From assembly GCA_964519615.1 (NCBI GenBank), contig CAZFIM010000026.1, positions 1 through 33,693 of the forward strand: a stretch of DNA of 33,693 bases. The letters are read 5' to 3'. Both the position numbers and the translations under genes were made by a program. Positions 23,655-31,037 of the stretch are shown piece by piece. Source of the stretch: CAZFIM01 sp964519615. Lineage in GTDB: Bacteria > Chloroflexota > Dehalococcoidia > GIF9 > UBA5629. Within the stretch, counting starts at the first letter, position 1. Each line of letters starts with the position of its first letter. The notes beneath the pieces are model-generated. The model was not told the DNA's origin. It did no database searches and was given only the letters and a program-made list of their open reading frames with translations.

Positions 23655-24368
23655 TTATATAAGTGCCTCTATAGCATCTTTCAGATTGACATCACCGGTA
23701 TAGAGTGCCTTGCCTACCACCGCTGCCTCCACTCCCAGCTCATCAAGCTTAATCAGATGCTCAAGGCTGGCGATGCCGCCGGCGGCGATGACCGGTATTT
23801 TAAGGCTTTCAATCAATAGAGAGATAGCATCGTATCCGGGCTCGGTCAGGGTGCCATCCCGTTTGATATCGGTATAGAGGATGCGCCGCATCCCTTTTGC
23901 CGCCATCCCGCGCGCCAGGTCAACTGCTTTCACAGTGCTTTCTTTCTTCCAGCCGTGTACGGCCACAAAGCCGTCCCGTGCATCTATGCCGATAACGATA
24001 GCCGGACCGAATTTCCGACAAAGCTTCTCGGTAAGCTCCGGCTGCTCCAGCGCGATGGTGCCGAGTATAACGCGTTCAATACCCATCTCCAACAGCCGGT
24101 CGATGGTATCCTCGTCACGTATACCGCCGCCCAATTCCACCTTCAGCCCCGTCTCTTTAAGGATGCGCTCAATTACAGGCAGGTTCTGCGGCTTGCCTGC
24201 CGCTGCGCCGTCCAAATCCACAATATGGAGCATCGACGCACCCGCGTCCCGCCAGCGCCGGGCAACGGCCGCGGGATCATCGGAATAAACGGTCTTTTTG
24301 CTGTAGTCACCCTGATAGAGCCTTACGCATTTACCGTTGATGAGATCTATAGCGGGAATTACGTACAT
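23655..24368 (-). CDS. hisA: ProFAR isomerase HisA
   Basis: A 237-residue beta/alpha barrel that isomerises ProFAR to PRFAR. The catalytic Asp lies in VIPAIDLINGKCVRLYQGDY (D8) and the second in LYTDIKRDGT, with phosphate loops VELGGGIR and VIAAGGI. The W-containing loop GWKKEST marks HisA rather than TrpF or HisF. The ATG at 24368 overlaps the PduO-like gene's stop by a base, so the genes are translationally coupled. Length and motifs are normal. Confidence 0.96.
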   Translation of the reverse strand: MYVIPAIDLINGKCVRLYQGDYSKKTVYSDDPAAVARRWRDAGASMLHIVDLDGAAAGKPQNLPVIERILKETGLKVELGGGIRDEDTIDRLLEMGIERVILGTIALEQPELTEKLCRKFGPAIVIGIDARDGFVAVHGWKKESTVKAVDLARGMAAKGMRRILYTDIKRDGTLTEPGYDAISLLIESLKIPVIAAGGIASLEHLIKLDELGVEAAVVGKALYTGDVNLKDAIEALI

Positions 24369-24892
24369 TATTTTTCTCTCGCTTCCTCGCTGCGTGCCAG
24401 CAGAAAAAGAACCGTGCTGAGACGGTTCATATAGCGTAGCAAACAACTGCTTACGTCTTCACTATTTTTAATACGCACAGCCTCGCGCTCAGCTCGCCTG
24501 ATGGTTGCCCGTGCCATATCGAGCACTGCTGCGCCGGTGGAGCTTTCTCCGGGTATGATGAATTGCTGCGGCATGACTCCCTCTGCTTTAAGAGCGGTTG
24601 CGAGGTCTTCAAGCTTGTGCACCATAGCATCGCTTACGGTTCTGCCCTTTTCTATCAGCTTCGCTCGGTCCTGCGGCAGCGTGGCAAGCTCGGCTGAGAC
24701 GATAAACAGGTCTTGCTGGATGTCAGCGATAGAGGAGTTGATCTCAGGGAGGCAGAAACGCCGTGCCAGCCCGAGAATGGAGATAGTCTCATCGATCGTG
24801 CCGAAGGCCTCACACCTGATCTCAGCCTTGGAAACCCAACGGCCGAAAAGTAGTCTGGTATCGCTTTCGTCTTTCTCCCTGTGTTGGCTCAT
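24368..24892 (-). CDS. PduO-type cob(I)alamin adenosyltransferase-like protein with eroded N-terminal ATP motif
   Basis: A 174-residue helical protein of the PduO/MMAB family, which attaches adenosyl from ATP to reduced cobalamin. The core is clear: WVSKAEIRCEAFGTIDETISILGLAR, ILDIQQDLFIVSAELAT and ARATIRRAEREAVRI with the catalytic-region Arg pair, then YMNRLSTVLFLLAR. The conserved N-terminal ATP-binding sequence TRTGDxGxT is missing: the matching place reads KDESDTRLLFG. The Asp of LNRLSD is Thr. So activity may be lost or changed. The start ATG at 24892 lacks a good ribosome binding site. It is followed without gap by hisA. Confidence 0.8.
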   Translation of the reverse strand: MSQHREKDESDTRLLFGRWVSKAEIRCEAFGTIDETISILGLARRFCLPEINSSIADIQQDLFIVSAELATLPQDRAKLIEKGRTVSDAMVHKLEDLATALKAEGVMPQQFIIPGESSTGAAVLDMARATIRRAEREAVRIKNSEDVSSCLLRYMNRLSTVLFLLARSEEAREK

Positions 24893-24911
24893 ACTGCTGT
24901 CTTCGCGCTCA

Positions 24912-24917
24912 ATTGTA
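24912..24917 (-). promoter_or_regulatory. Possible extended -10 promoter of the PduO-like/hisA unit
   Basis: Minus-strand TACAAT preceded by TGT (TGn element), about 20 bases before the ATG at 24892. The -35 region is weak. Confidence 0.35.
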
Positions 24918-24949
24918 ACAGATAGATAGTGCAAAAATGAAGTATTCGT

Positions 24950-24964
24950 TTGACCGCTGGTCAA
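24950..24964. promoter_or_regulatory. Palindrome TTGACC-GCT-GGTCAA upstream of the PduO-like/hisA unit
   Basis: A perfect 6-3-6 inverted repeat centred about 42 bases upstream of the -10 box, a typical activator or operator position. No cognate regulator can be named. Confidence 0.4.
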
Positions 24965-25344
24965 TGTTTTGCTAAACTTCTGAGGTGTCAAGAGAAATTC
25001 CTGAACGTCTTTCCTGGTGCCGGAGGGGCTTGTCGAGGTCTTTGACGGTGATATAAGGGAAAAGCGTCGGTTGCTCTCGAACTTGCTTTGTGCGCCGCAG
25101 GACAGGAATTCCACATGCACATTATCTTCTTTTGAAGGGTGCGTATCCGTATGACGAGCAGAAAATGCTTTCGGGTTTGCCGAACGTCACGTTCGGGCGG
25201 TACGGACTCACTGCATTTACTGCCCTTTGCACTATCAATCCGCAGGAAAGAGAGGAAACCTCTTCAGAACGTTGAAGCTGCCGCATGCTAACGTATGCAA
25301 AATATAATCTGTGAGCGCATGCTGGTGCGGTGGTATGAAACCGG
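24965..25344. other. Intergenic stretch without a supported gene
   Basis: No gene can be supported. A frame at 25090-25275 (plus) encodes 61 residues without ribosome binding site or known motif. It contains a perfect inverted repeat CCGAACGT-C-ACGTTCGG at 25180-25196. On the minus strand the PduO-like frame stays open to 25120, but without family similarity. Confidence 0.3.
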
Positions 25345-25373
25345 TTGACACCGAAGACACTATTTTCATTAAT
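25345..25373 (+). promoter_or_regulatory. Possible promoter upstream of the FBP aldolase/phosphatase gene
   Basis: TTGACA (25345-25350), a 17-base spacer and ATTAAT (25368-25373). It is the only good -35 box between the palindrome and the gene. Confidence 0.4.
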
Positions 25374-25390
25374 ACTGCGGAAGCCGTCAA

Positions 25391-25522
25391 ATGGTGAGTT
25401 TATTCTTATCGAACTGTCCTGATGTGCGGCTGATCCGGCGGATAGACCTGATTATGGAGATGGTAAAAGCAAAACATCCCTGTGAATATGGAATACAGGC
25501 TCGCAAGAGCATTGGATATTGA
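25391..25522 (+). CDS. Short open frame upstream of the FBP aldolase/phosphatase gene, unknown
   Basis: ATG at 25391 opens a 43-residue frame (MVSLFLSNCPDVRLIRRID, then LIMEMVKAKHPCEYGIQARKSIGY) ending 25 bases before the next gene. Composition is protein-like, with a charged amphipathic centre and two cysteines, but the ribosome binding site is weak and I recognise no family. It lies between the likely promoter and the next gene, so it would be co-transcribed. It may be a real small gene, a leader peptide or a remnant. Confidence 0.25.
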   Translation: MVSLFLSNCPDVRLIRRIDLIMEMVKAKHPCEYGIQARKSIGY

Positions 25523-25547
25523 GATTCTGTAAGGAGGACTTCAGAGA

Positions 25548-26642
25548 ATGAAGATAACATTAAGCACCATCAAGGCCGATATTGGAGGCTATGTAGGCCA
25601 TTCCAGTTCCCATCCTGAGGCACTGGCAATGGCCAGAGAGGATATGGAAAGGGCTAAAAAAGCCGGCCTGATATTAGATTACCATGTTACCCGGTGCGGG
25701 GATGACCTTCAGCTTATTATTACCCACAAGCGCGGCATCAACAGCGGCGAGATTCACGAGATGTGCTGGAATACCTTTGTCGATTGTACTGAGGTAGCCA
25801 AAAAATTGAAATTGCACGGTGCGGGTCAGGACCTGCTTACGGATGCCTTCTCAGGTAATGTCAAAGGCATGGGGCCGGGAGTAGCGGAAATGGAGATGGA
25901 GGAGCGCGGCGCGGAGACAGTCATAATCTTTATGGCGGATAAGACCGCTTCCGGCGCATGGAATTTGCCCCTGTATAAAATGTTTGCCGATCCCTTTAAT
26001 ACTATCGGCCTGGTGATCGCTCCCAATATGCACAGCGGTTTTTCATTTGAAGTGCATGACGTTAAGGAGAACAGAAAGATTACCTTCAACGCACCTGAAG
26101 AGATATACGATATGCTGGTCTTCCTTGGTGCCCCCAGCCGTTACGCCGTCAAGTCTGTTTTCCACCGCGATAATAACGAGATCGCGGCTACTTCCTCCAC
26201 GCAGAAGCTTTCACTGATGGCGGGCAGATATGTCGGTAAAGACGATCCCGTCTGCATCGTGCGCGCACAGGGTATCTTTCCCGCTGTGGGAGAGGTGCTG
26301 GAGCCTTTTGCCAATCCCAATATCGTGGAAGGCTGGATGCGCGGCTCTCACCACGGTCCTCTTATGCCGGTGGCAGTCAATGACAGCGACTGCACGCGCT
26401 TTGACGGCCCGCCGCGCGTTATCGCCGCAGGATTCCAGATATCAGGCGGAATGCTGGTAGGTCCGCGCGATATGTTCAATGATGCGGCGTTCAATAATGC
26501 ACGCCAGAAGGCGCTGGATATAGCGGACATTCTCCGCCAGATGGGGCCCTTCGAGCCTCACCGCTTGCCTCTGGAGGAAATGGAGTATACTACTATGCCT
26601 CAGGTCATGAAGAAATTGAAAGCGAGGTTCGAGGACCTGTAA
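25548..26642 (+). CDS. fbp: Fructose-1,6-bisphosphate aldolase/phosphatase (class V, archaeal type)
   Basis: A 364-residue bifunctional gluconeogenic enzyme that joins glyceraldehyde-3-phosphate and dihydroxyacetone phosphate, then removes the C1 phosphate to give fructose-6-phosphate. It matches the family along its length: KITLSTIKADIGGYVGHSSSHPEA with metal ligands D11 and H18, HKRGINSGEIHEMCWNTF, GPGVAEMEMEER, MADKTASGAWNLPLY, and MAGRYVGKDDP with Y228 and K231, equivalent to the catalytic Tyr and Schiff-base Lys of the archaeal enzymes. C-terminal GPPRVIAAGFQI and GPRDMFND complete it. AGGAGG precedes the ATG. The enzyme marks an autotrophic or acetate-fed, gluconeogenic lifestyle. Confidence 0.96.
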   Translation: MKITLSTIKADIGGYVGHSSSHPEALAMAREDMERAKKAGLILDYHVTRCGDDLQLIITHKRGINSGEIHEMCWNTFVDCTEVAKKLKLHGAGQDLLTDAFSGNVKGMGPGVAEMEMEERGAETVIIFMADKTASGAWNLPLYKMFADPFNTIGLVIAPNMHSGFSFEVHDVKENRKITFNAPEEIYDMLVFLGAPSRYAVKSVFHRDNNEIAATSSTQKLSLMAGRYVGKDDPVCIVRAQGIFPAVGEVLEPFANPNIVEGWMRGSHHGPLMPVAVNDSDCTRFDGPPRVIAAGFQISGGMLVGPRDMFNDAAFNNARQKALDIADILRQMGPFEPHRLPLEEMEYTTMPQVMKKLKARFEDL

Positions 26643-26654
26643 TCACAGCCTGAA

Positions 26655-27257
26655 ATGTTAAAATTATTATTGGCAACCACCAACAAAGGCAAAATTGAAG
26701 AATACCGCCGGCTCTTTGAGGGGCTGGCACTCGATATTGTGACACCGGACCAGCAGGGGTTGGATATAGCCGTGGATGAGGGGGAGATAAGCCTTGACGA
26801 GAATGCCCGAATCAAGGCGTTGGCCTATGCACAGGCAGGCGGTTTACTTGCGCTGGCCGATGATTCCGGACTCTGGGTTGATGCGTTGGGTGGGGAGCCG
26901 GGGATTTGTTCAGCTCGTTATGCCGGAGAGGATGCCGGCGATGCAGAGCGAGTGGCTTACCTGCTTGCCAAAATGAAGGATGTAAAACCCTCTGAGCGTA
27001 CAGCCCGCTTTAAATGCTCGATAGCAATTGCCCGTCCCAATGGGGGGGTACAACTAAGTCACGGAGAATGCGAGGGCACCATAACCGAAGAGCCGAAGGG
27101 CAGCGGCGGTTTTGGCTATGACCCGGTTTTTTACGTGCCGGAGTATAATAAGACTATGGCGGAGTTGACCGGGGAGGAGAAGAACACTATCAGCCACCGC
27201 GCCGCGGCTGCCCGCCAGGCACGCAACGTACTGCAGGACATAATAAGGAACAGCTAA
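26655..27257 (+). CDS. rdgB: XTP/dITP pyrophosphatase (RdgB/HAM1)
   Basis: A 200-residue housekeeping enzyme that hydrolyses non-canonical purine triphosphates such as dITP and XTP. Motifs: LLLATTNKGKIEEY (triphosphate loop), DENARIKALAYAQ, LALADDSGLWVDALGGEPGICSARYAG, GGFGYDPVFYVPEYNKTMAEL and KNTISHRAAAA. The ATG starts 12 bases after the FBP aldolase/phosphatase stop, and its own stop overlaps the moaA start (TAATG), so these genes are co-transcribed. Confidence 0.95.
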   Translation: MLKLLLATTNKGKIEEYRRLFEGLALDIVTPDQQGLDIAVDEGEISLDENARIKALAYAQAGGLLALADDSGLWVDALGGEPGICSARYAGEDAGDAERVAYLLAKMKDVKPSERTARFKCSIAIARPNGGVQLSHGECEGTITEEPKGSGGFGYDPVFYVPEYNKTMAELTGEEKNTISHRAAAARQARNVLQDIIRNS

Positions 27258-28273
27258 TGGAAAAATTGAAGGATACTTACAACCGCGTTATCGATTATTT
27301 GCGCATTTCAGTTACGGACAGGTGCAATCTGCGCTGTATCTACTGTATGCCGGCGGAAGGAATCAAGCTGCTGGCACATGAGGAGGTGCTGCGCTATGAG
27401 GAGATTGTGGAAATAGTAAAAGTCGCCGCCGGCCTGGGCATACATAAGCTCCGGCTTACCGGCGGAGAGCCTCTGGTAAGGGCAGGACTGCCGAACCTGG
27501 TGGCATCACTTTCCGCCATAGAGGGAATCGATGATATCTCACTGACCACCAATGGTATTTTGCTTAAAAAATATGCAGTTGAGCTCAAAGAGTCCGGCCT
27601 TGCCCGGGTCAACATCAGCCTCGATTCGCTCATACCGGAAAAATATGCCCGTATAACGCGCTTTTCTCAGTTCGATGCGGTAATAGAAGGAATTGAAGCA
27701 GCAGGGGCTGCCGGGTTGAATCCGGTGAAAATCAATGTGGTGGCTATGCGGGGGGTGAACGATGACGAGCTGGTGGATTTTGCCCGCAAAAGCATCACGG
27801 ACGGTTGGAATGTACGCTTTATTGAGATGATGCCTTTCGTGGATGAAATTCCGGTGGACTGCCGCCTCGGAATAGTTCCGGAAGAGCTTCAGCCGCAGTA
27901 TATGTCTATAGCTGAAATAAAGAAGCATCTGAATGTGCTGGGGCACTTTAACCCTGTTCATCTGGTGCCGGGCAACGGGCCTGCGCGCTACTATCAGTTT
28001 CCCGAAGCTAATGGAACGGTGGGATTTATCAGTCCGGTTAGCGAGCACTTCTGCTTCAAATGCAACAGGCTGCGCCTTACTGCGGACGGTAAACTGCGTC
28101 CCTGCCTGTTAAGCGATGTGGAAGTCGACCTGCGCCCGCATCTGCGCAGCGGCGAGCGAGAGGATAAGATCAAAAAAGCTATTGCCAGGGCGATAGAACT
28201 TAAACCCAAACAGCACCATCTGGCGCAGGGCGCCAAACCGCTTAAACGACATATGTCTCAGGTGGGAGGTTAA
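27257..28273 (+). CDS. moaA: GTP 3',8-cyclase MoaA (molybdopterin synthesis)
   Basis: A 338-residue radical SAM enzyme that starts molybdenum cofactor synthesis from GTP. The N-terminal cluster site is DRCNLRCIYCMP (C23, C27, C30, CX3CX2C), and the C-terminal cluster is CFKCNRLRLTADGKLRPC (CX2CX13C), as required for GTP binding. The protein ends in the conserved Gly-Gly tail (SQVGG). LTGGEPLVR and NISLDSL are further MoaA motifs. It overlaps the rdgB stop and is followed by moaC 2 bases on. moaB, moaD, moaE and mogA are not in the window. Confidence 0.96.
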   Translation: MEKLKDTYNRVIDYLRISVTDRCNLRCIYCMPAEGIKLLAHEEVLRYEEIVEIVKVAAGLGIHKLRLTGGEPLVRAGLPNLVASLSAIEGIDDISLTTNGILLKKYAVELKESGLARVNISLDSLIPEKYARITRFSQFDAVIEGIEAAGAAGLNPVKINVVAMRGVNDDELVDFARKSITDGWNVRFIEMMPFVDEIPVDCRLGIVPEELQPQYMSIAEIKKHLNVLGHFNPVHLVPGNGPARYYQFPEANGTVGFISPVSEHFCFKCNRLRLTADGKLRPCLLSDVEVDLRPHLRSGEREDKIKKAIARAIELKPKQHHLAQGAKPLKRHMSQVGG

Positions 28274-28275
28274 TA

Positions 28276-28734
28276 ATGGATTCTTCTCCGAATATCAGAA
28301 TGGTTGATATTGGCTCCAAAGCAGTAACAGAACGCCAGGCTGTGGCCAAATGTCTGGTGGTAATGAAAGAGCCTACCTATAATGCCATGAAAGACGGTAC
28401 ACTGCCCAAAGGCGATGCGCTGTCGGCAGCGAGGCTGGCGGGCATAATGGCAGCCAAGGAGACGCCTCGCCTTATCCCCATGTGCCACCCTCTGCTGATG
28501 GAAGAGGTCACGGTGGAGTTTCAGCTTATGCCAAAGGATTACTCGATTGAAATAGCCGCCATGGTGAGAGGGAGCGGAAAAACCGGGTTTGAGATGGAGG
28601 CCATGACCGCAGCAGCCGTTGCCGCCCTCACTATCTACGATATGGGCAAGGGTATAGATTCCACCATACGCATAGAGAAACTGCGTCTGGTGAAAAAGAG
28701 CGGAGGCAAAAGCGGCACGGTTGTTCTGGAGTAG
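28276..28734 (+). CDS. moaC: Cyclic pyranopterin monophosphate synthase MoaC
   Basis: A 152-residue protein that rearranges the MoaA product to cyclic pyranopterin monophosphate. Family motifs are MVDIGSKAVTERQAVAK, LPKGDALSAARLAGIMAAKETPRLIPMCHPL (with the active-site His in CHPL), GKTGFEMEAMTAAAVAALTIYDMGK and the final IEKLRLVKKSGGKSG, which carries the catalytic-loop Lys and Asp region. Length is normal. It completes the rdgB-moaA-moaC run and ends convergently with the ferredoxin gene. Confidence 0.97.
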   Translation: MDSSPNIRMVDIGSKAVTERQAVAKCLVVMKEPTYNAMKDGTLPKGDALSAARLAGIMAAKETPRLIPMCHPLLMEEVTVEFQLMPKDYSIEIAAMVRGSGKTGFEMEAMTAAAVAALTIYDMGKGIDSTIRIEKLRLVKKSGGKSGTVVLE

Positions 28735-28781
28735 CAGAAACCGCTGTACGCTGCCATATATATTCAAAGGCACACAAATAG

Positions 28782-28802
28782 CATCCCGATTTGTCCGGGA
28801 TG
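28782..28802 (+). terminator. Weak hairpin between moaC and the ferredoxin gene
   Basis: CATCCCG / CGGGATG, a 7-bp stem with a 7-base loop, lies 48 bases after moaC. There is no T-run on either side, so termination is doubtful. Confidence 0.3.
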
Positions 28803-28853
28803 ACATAATTCATACCATGTTTATTCTAAAAGTCTAGCTAACCAAAGCTTTCG

Positions 28854-29099
28854 TCAAGGGTGCAGCTTCTTGTATTTAGCCAGCAGCTCGTCTTTGCTCT
28901 CTTTGTGGGCAGGATCGGGCACGCAGGCATCAACAGGGCAGACTTCCTCGCACTGAGAGTTTTCGAATGCACCCACGCACTCGGTGCATTTGGCGGGATC
29001 GATGACGTAGATTGTGTCCCCTTCACTGATAGCACTGTTGGGACATTCCGATTCGCAGGCGCCGCAGCTGATGCACTCATCCGTAATCATATAAGCCAT
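28854..29099 (-). CDS. 2[4Fe-4S] ferredoxin (Alvin/YfhL-like)
   Basis: An 81-residue low-potential electron carrier. The first cluster is C9-C12-C15-C19 (CISCGACESECP) and the second is C38-C41-C50-C54 (CTECVGAFENSQCEEVCP). The second motif is CX2CX8CX3C, with the extra loop and the C-terminal helix (KESKDELLAKYKKL) typical of Allochromatium/YfhL-type ferredoxins, which have very low potentials. AGGAGG is present before the ATG, at slightly long spacing. It lies between moaC (convergent) and coaD (same strand) and is probably separately transcribed. Confidence 0.94.
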   Translation of the reverse strand: MAYMITDECISCGACESECPNSAISEGDTIYVIDPAKCTECVGAFENSQCEEVCPVDACVPDPAHKESKDELLAKYKKLHP

Positions 29100-29134
29100 T
29101 TCCTTTACACCTCCTGATTATGCATCTATGAGCA

Positions 29135-29155
29135 GGCTGCCGCTTTGCGGCAGCC
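29135..29155. other. Strong GC hairpin between coaD and the ferredoxin gene
   Basis: GGCTGCCGC-TTT-GCGGCAGCC, a 9-bp perfect stem with a 3-base loop, lies between the coaD stop and the ferredoxin start. No T-run follows on either strand, so it may be an mRNA structure in the ferredoxin leader rather than a terminator. Confidence 0.5.
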
Positions 29156-29206
29156 GTTAACTCGCATGCTAAAGCCTTAATTCGGCCCGGTTACAAGGAT
29201 AAGCAT

Positions 29207-29683
29207 TTACGCCAGCTTCTTCTTCAGTGCGGCGGCTACGTTTTCCGGCACCATATGCTCCAGATTGCCGCCGAGCAGTGCTACTTCTTTAAGCAGGCTG
29301 GAGGAAAGGAACTGGTACTCGATGCTGGCCATAAAGCATACCAGGTCCAGGTCAGGCGCAAGCTTGCGGTTCATAAGAGCCATCTCGAACTCACGCTCGA
29401 AGTCCGGGCTCATCCGCAAGCCGCGCACGATCACCCGTGCGCCTATTTGGCGGGCGAATTCTATCGTGAGCGTGGAATAGGACATTACCTCCACGTTGGG
29501 CATGTGGGCGGTGGATTCACGTGCAAGCTGTACTCTCTCCTCCGCCGAAAACATGAGCTTCTTATGAGGGCGGTCGTAGACACCGAGGACGACTTTATCG
29601 AAGAGCGCCGCCGCGCGGCGTGTGATGTCCAGGTGCCCCCTGGTGAGAGGGTCGAAGCTGCCCGGATACATGGCGATGATCAA
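29207..29683 (-). CDS. coaD: Phosphopantetheine adenylyltransferase
   Basis: A 158-residue enzyme, the normal length, of coenzyme A synthesis (phosphopantetheine plus ATP to dephospho-CoA). Motifs are IIAMYPGSFDPLTRGHLDI (GSFDPxTxGH nucleotide loop), LGVYDRPHKKLMFSAEERVQL, RGLRMSPDFEREFEMALMNRK and SIEYQFLSSSLLKEVALLGG. The start is TTG at 29683: AGGAGG lies exactly 7 bases before it, giving MIIAMYPGSF. A longer frame to 29755 has no such site. The gene is divergent from dnaN. Confidence 0.93.
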   Translation of the reverse strand: MIIAMYPGSFDPLTRGHLDITRRAAALFDKVVLGVYDRPHKKLMFSAEERVQLARESTAHMPNVEVMSYSTLTIEFARQIGARVIVRGLRMSPDFEREFEMALMNRKLAPDLDLVCFMASIEYQFLSSSLLKEVALLGGNLEHMVPENVAAALKKKLA

Positions 29684-29822
29684 TTGCAAGCCTCCTGTTA
29701 GCGGATATGATACCCGTATATCGTCGTGCCCCTGCTCTGCGCTGCGGCCGGACACATGACCGAAAAAGTTTTTTTCCTATAACGCGCTATTTACACGATG
29801 CGCGGGCACCATTGCGAGAACT

Positions 29823-29850
29823 ATTATACCGTGCTATATTCTATAGTCAA
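29823..29850 (-). promoter_or_regulatory. Promoter of coaD
   Basis: Minus-strand TTGACT (29850-29845), a 16-base spacer and a perfect TATAAT (29828-29823). Confidence 0.7.
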
Positions 29851-29854
29851 GTGA

Positions 29855-29883
29855 TTGACTTGACCTCAGCAGAACGGTATACT
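29855..29883 (+). promoter_or_regulatory. Promoter of dnaN
   Basis: TTGACT (29855-29860), a 17-base spacer and TATACT (29878-29883), 26 bases before the ATG. Its -35 box lies 4 bases from that of the divergent coaD promoter, so the two could compete for polymerase. Confidence 0.7.
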
Positions 29884-29909
29884 CTAAAAACCACATTCGG
29901 AGGTAACCT

Positions 29910-31037
29910 ATGAAGCTATCATGTCTTCAGGAGAATTTAAACCGCGGACTCGGTATCGTTGGCCGGGCTGTAGCCGGACGCACCACGCTGCCTATCACTC
30001 AGAACATACTGATAGCTACGGATGATTCGCGTCTCAGGCTTTCAGCCACTAATCTGGAAATGGCAATAAGCTGCTGGATCGGCGCTAAGGTGGAATCAGA
30101 AGGGGCCATCACCGTGCCGGCGAGGTTACTGAGCGAATTTGTCAATTCGCTGCCCTCCGACCAGGTGGAGGTCAGTTTGTCCGGCCATACCCTGCAGGTC
30201 AAGAGCGGCAGGTATGTAGCACATATCAATGGGCTTGATGCGGGTGATTTTCCGCCCATACCCAAAGTGGCGGACGGACTGGCTACCAGCATCGAGGCGG
30301 AGGCGCTAAGGCAGGGTATTGCCATGGTGGCGTTTGCCGCTGCTACCGATGAGACTCGGCCGGTGCTTACCGGCGTGCAGGCGGAGTTCGAGGAGGACAA
30401 GCTCGCGCTGGCCGCCGCAGACGGCTTCAGGCTTGCGGTTCACCATTCCGCCGTTATTTCGCCTGTGGCTGAGAAAACCACTGTCATCATACCGGCCCGC
30501 GCGCTCAACGAGCTGGGCCGTTTTCTTGCCGATAATGAGGAGCCTGTGGAGATAACCGTCAATCAGCAGAAAAGCCAGGTGCTCTTCAAGCTGAAGAACA
30601 TAGAGATGGTCTCGCAGCTCATTCAGGGTACCTTCCCCAACTACGCACAACTCATCCCCGCAAGCTATGAAACAAGGTCGGTGGTGGATGTATCCGAGTT
30701 CCTGCGCGCCACGCGCATGTCATCCATCTTCGCGCGCGACGGCAGCGGCATCGTGCGCCTGGTTATGACCCCCGGTGGAGAGGCCACACCCGGTAAGATG
30801 GCTGTGATGGCCCGTGCGGAGGAAGTAGGCGATAATGAGGGCGAGATAGATGCTATGATAGACGGGAATGCCTCTAAAATAGCCTTCAACGCCCGCTACC
30901 TCACCGATGTCCTCGGCGTTATACGCCAGAAAGAGGTGGCACTGGAGACCACCACACCCTCCAGCCCCGGCGTCATCAGACCTGCCGGCACCAGCAATTA
31001 CGTGCACGTCGTCATGCCGATGTTCGTTCAATGGTGA
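29910..31037 (+). CDS. dnaN: DNA polymerase III beta sliding clamp
   Basis: A 375-residue DNA clamp that tethers polymerase to DNA. It shows three repeats of the clamp fold: MKLSCLQENLNRGLGIVGRAVAGRTTLPITQNILI, LAAADGFRLAVH with the central domain typical SxDGxR/xxR pattern, and the third domain FNARYLTDVLGVI ending HVVMPMFVQW, the family's C-terminal peptide-binding strand (compare YLIMPMRL). CGGAGG precedes the ATG. dnaA is not adjacent. The last codons coincide with the attachment junction of an integrated element: the recombinase reading frame on the opposite strand ends within them (31012), yet the clamp gene itself appears full-length. Confidence 0.97.
   Translation: MKLSCLQENLNRGLGIVGRAVAGRTTLPITQNILIATDDSRLRLSATNLEMAISCWIGAKVESEGAITVPARLLSEFVNSLPSDQVEVSLSGHTLQVKSGRYVAHINGLDAGDFPPIPKVADGLATSIEAEALRQGIAMVAFAAATDETRPVLTGVQAEFEEDKLALAAADGFRLAVHHSAVISPVAEKTTVIIPARALNELGRFLADNEEPVEITVNQQKSQVLFKLKNIEMVSQLIQGTFPNYAQLIPASYETRSVVDVSEFLRATRMSSIFARDGSGIVRLVMTPGGEATPGKMAVMARAEEVGDNEGEIDAMIDGNASKIAFNARYLTDVLGVIRQKEVALETTTPSSPGVIRPAGTSNYVHVVMPMFVQW

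Noticed and set aside
25090..25275. 61-residue plus-strand frame
   Set aside because: No ribosome binding site, no recognisable motif, and it contains a palindrome; not enough support for a gene.
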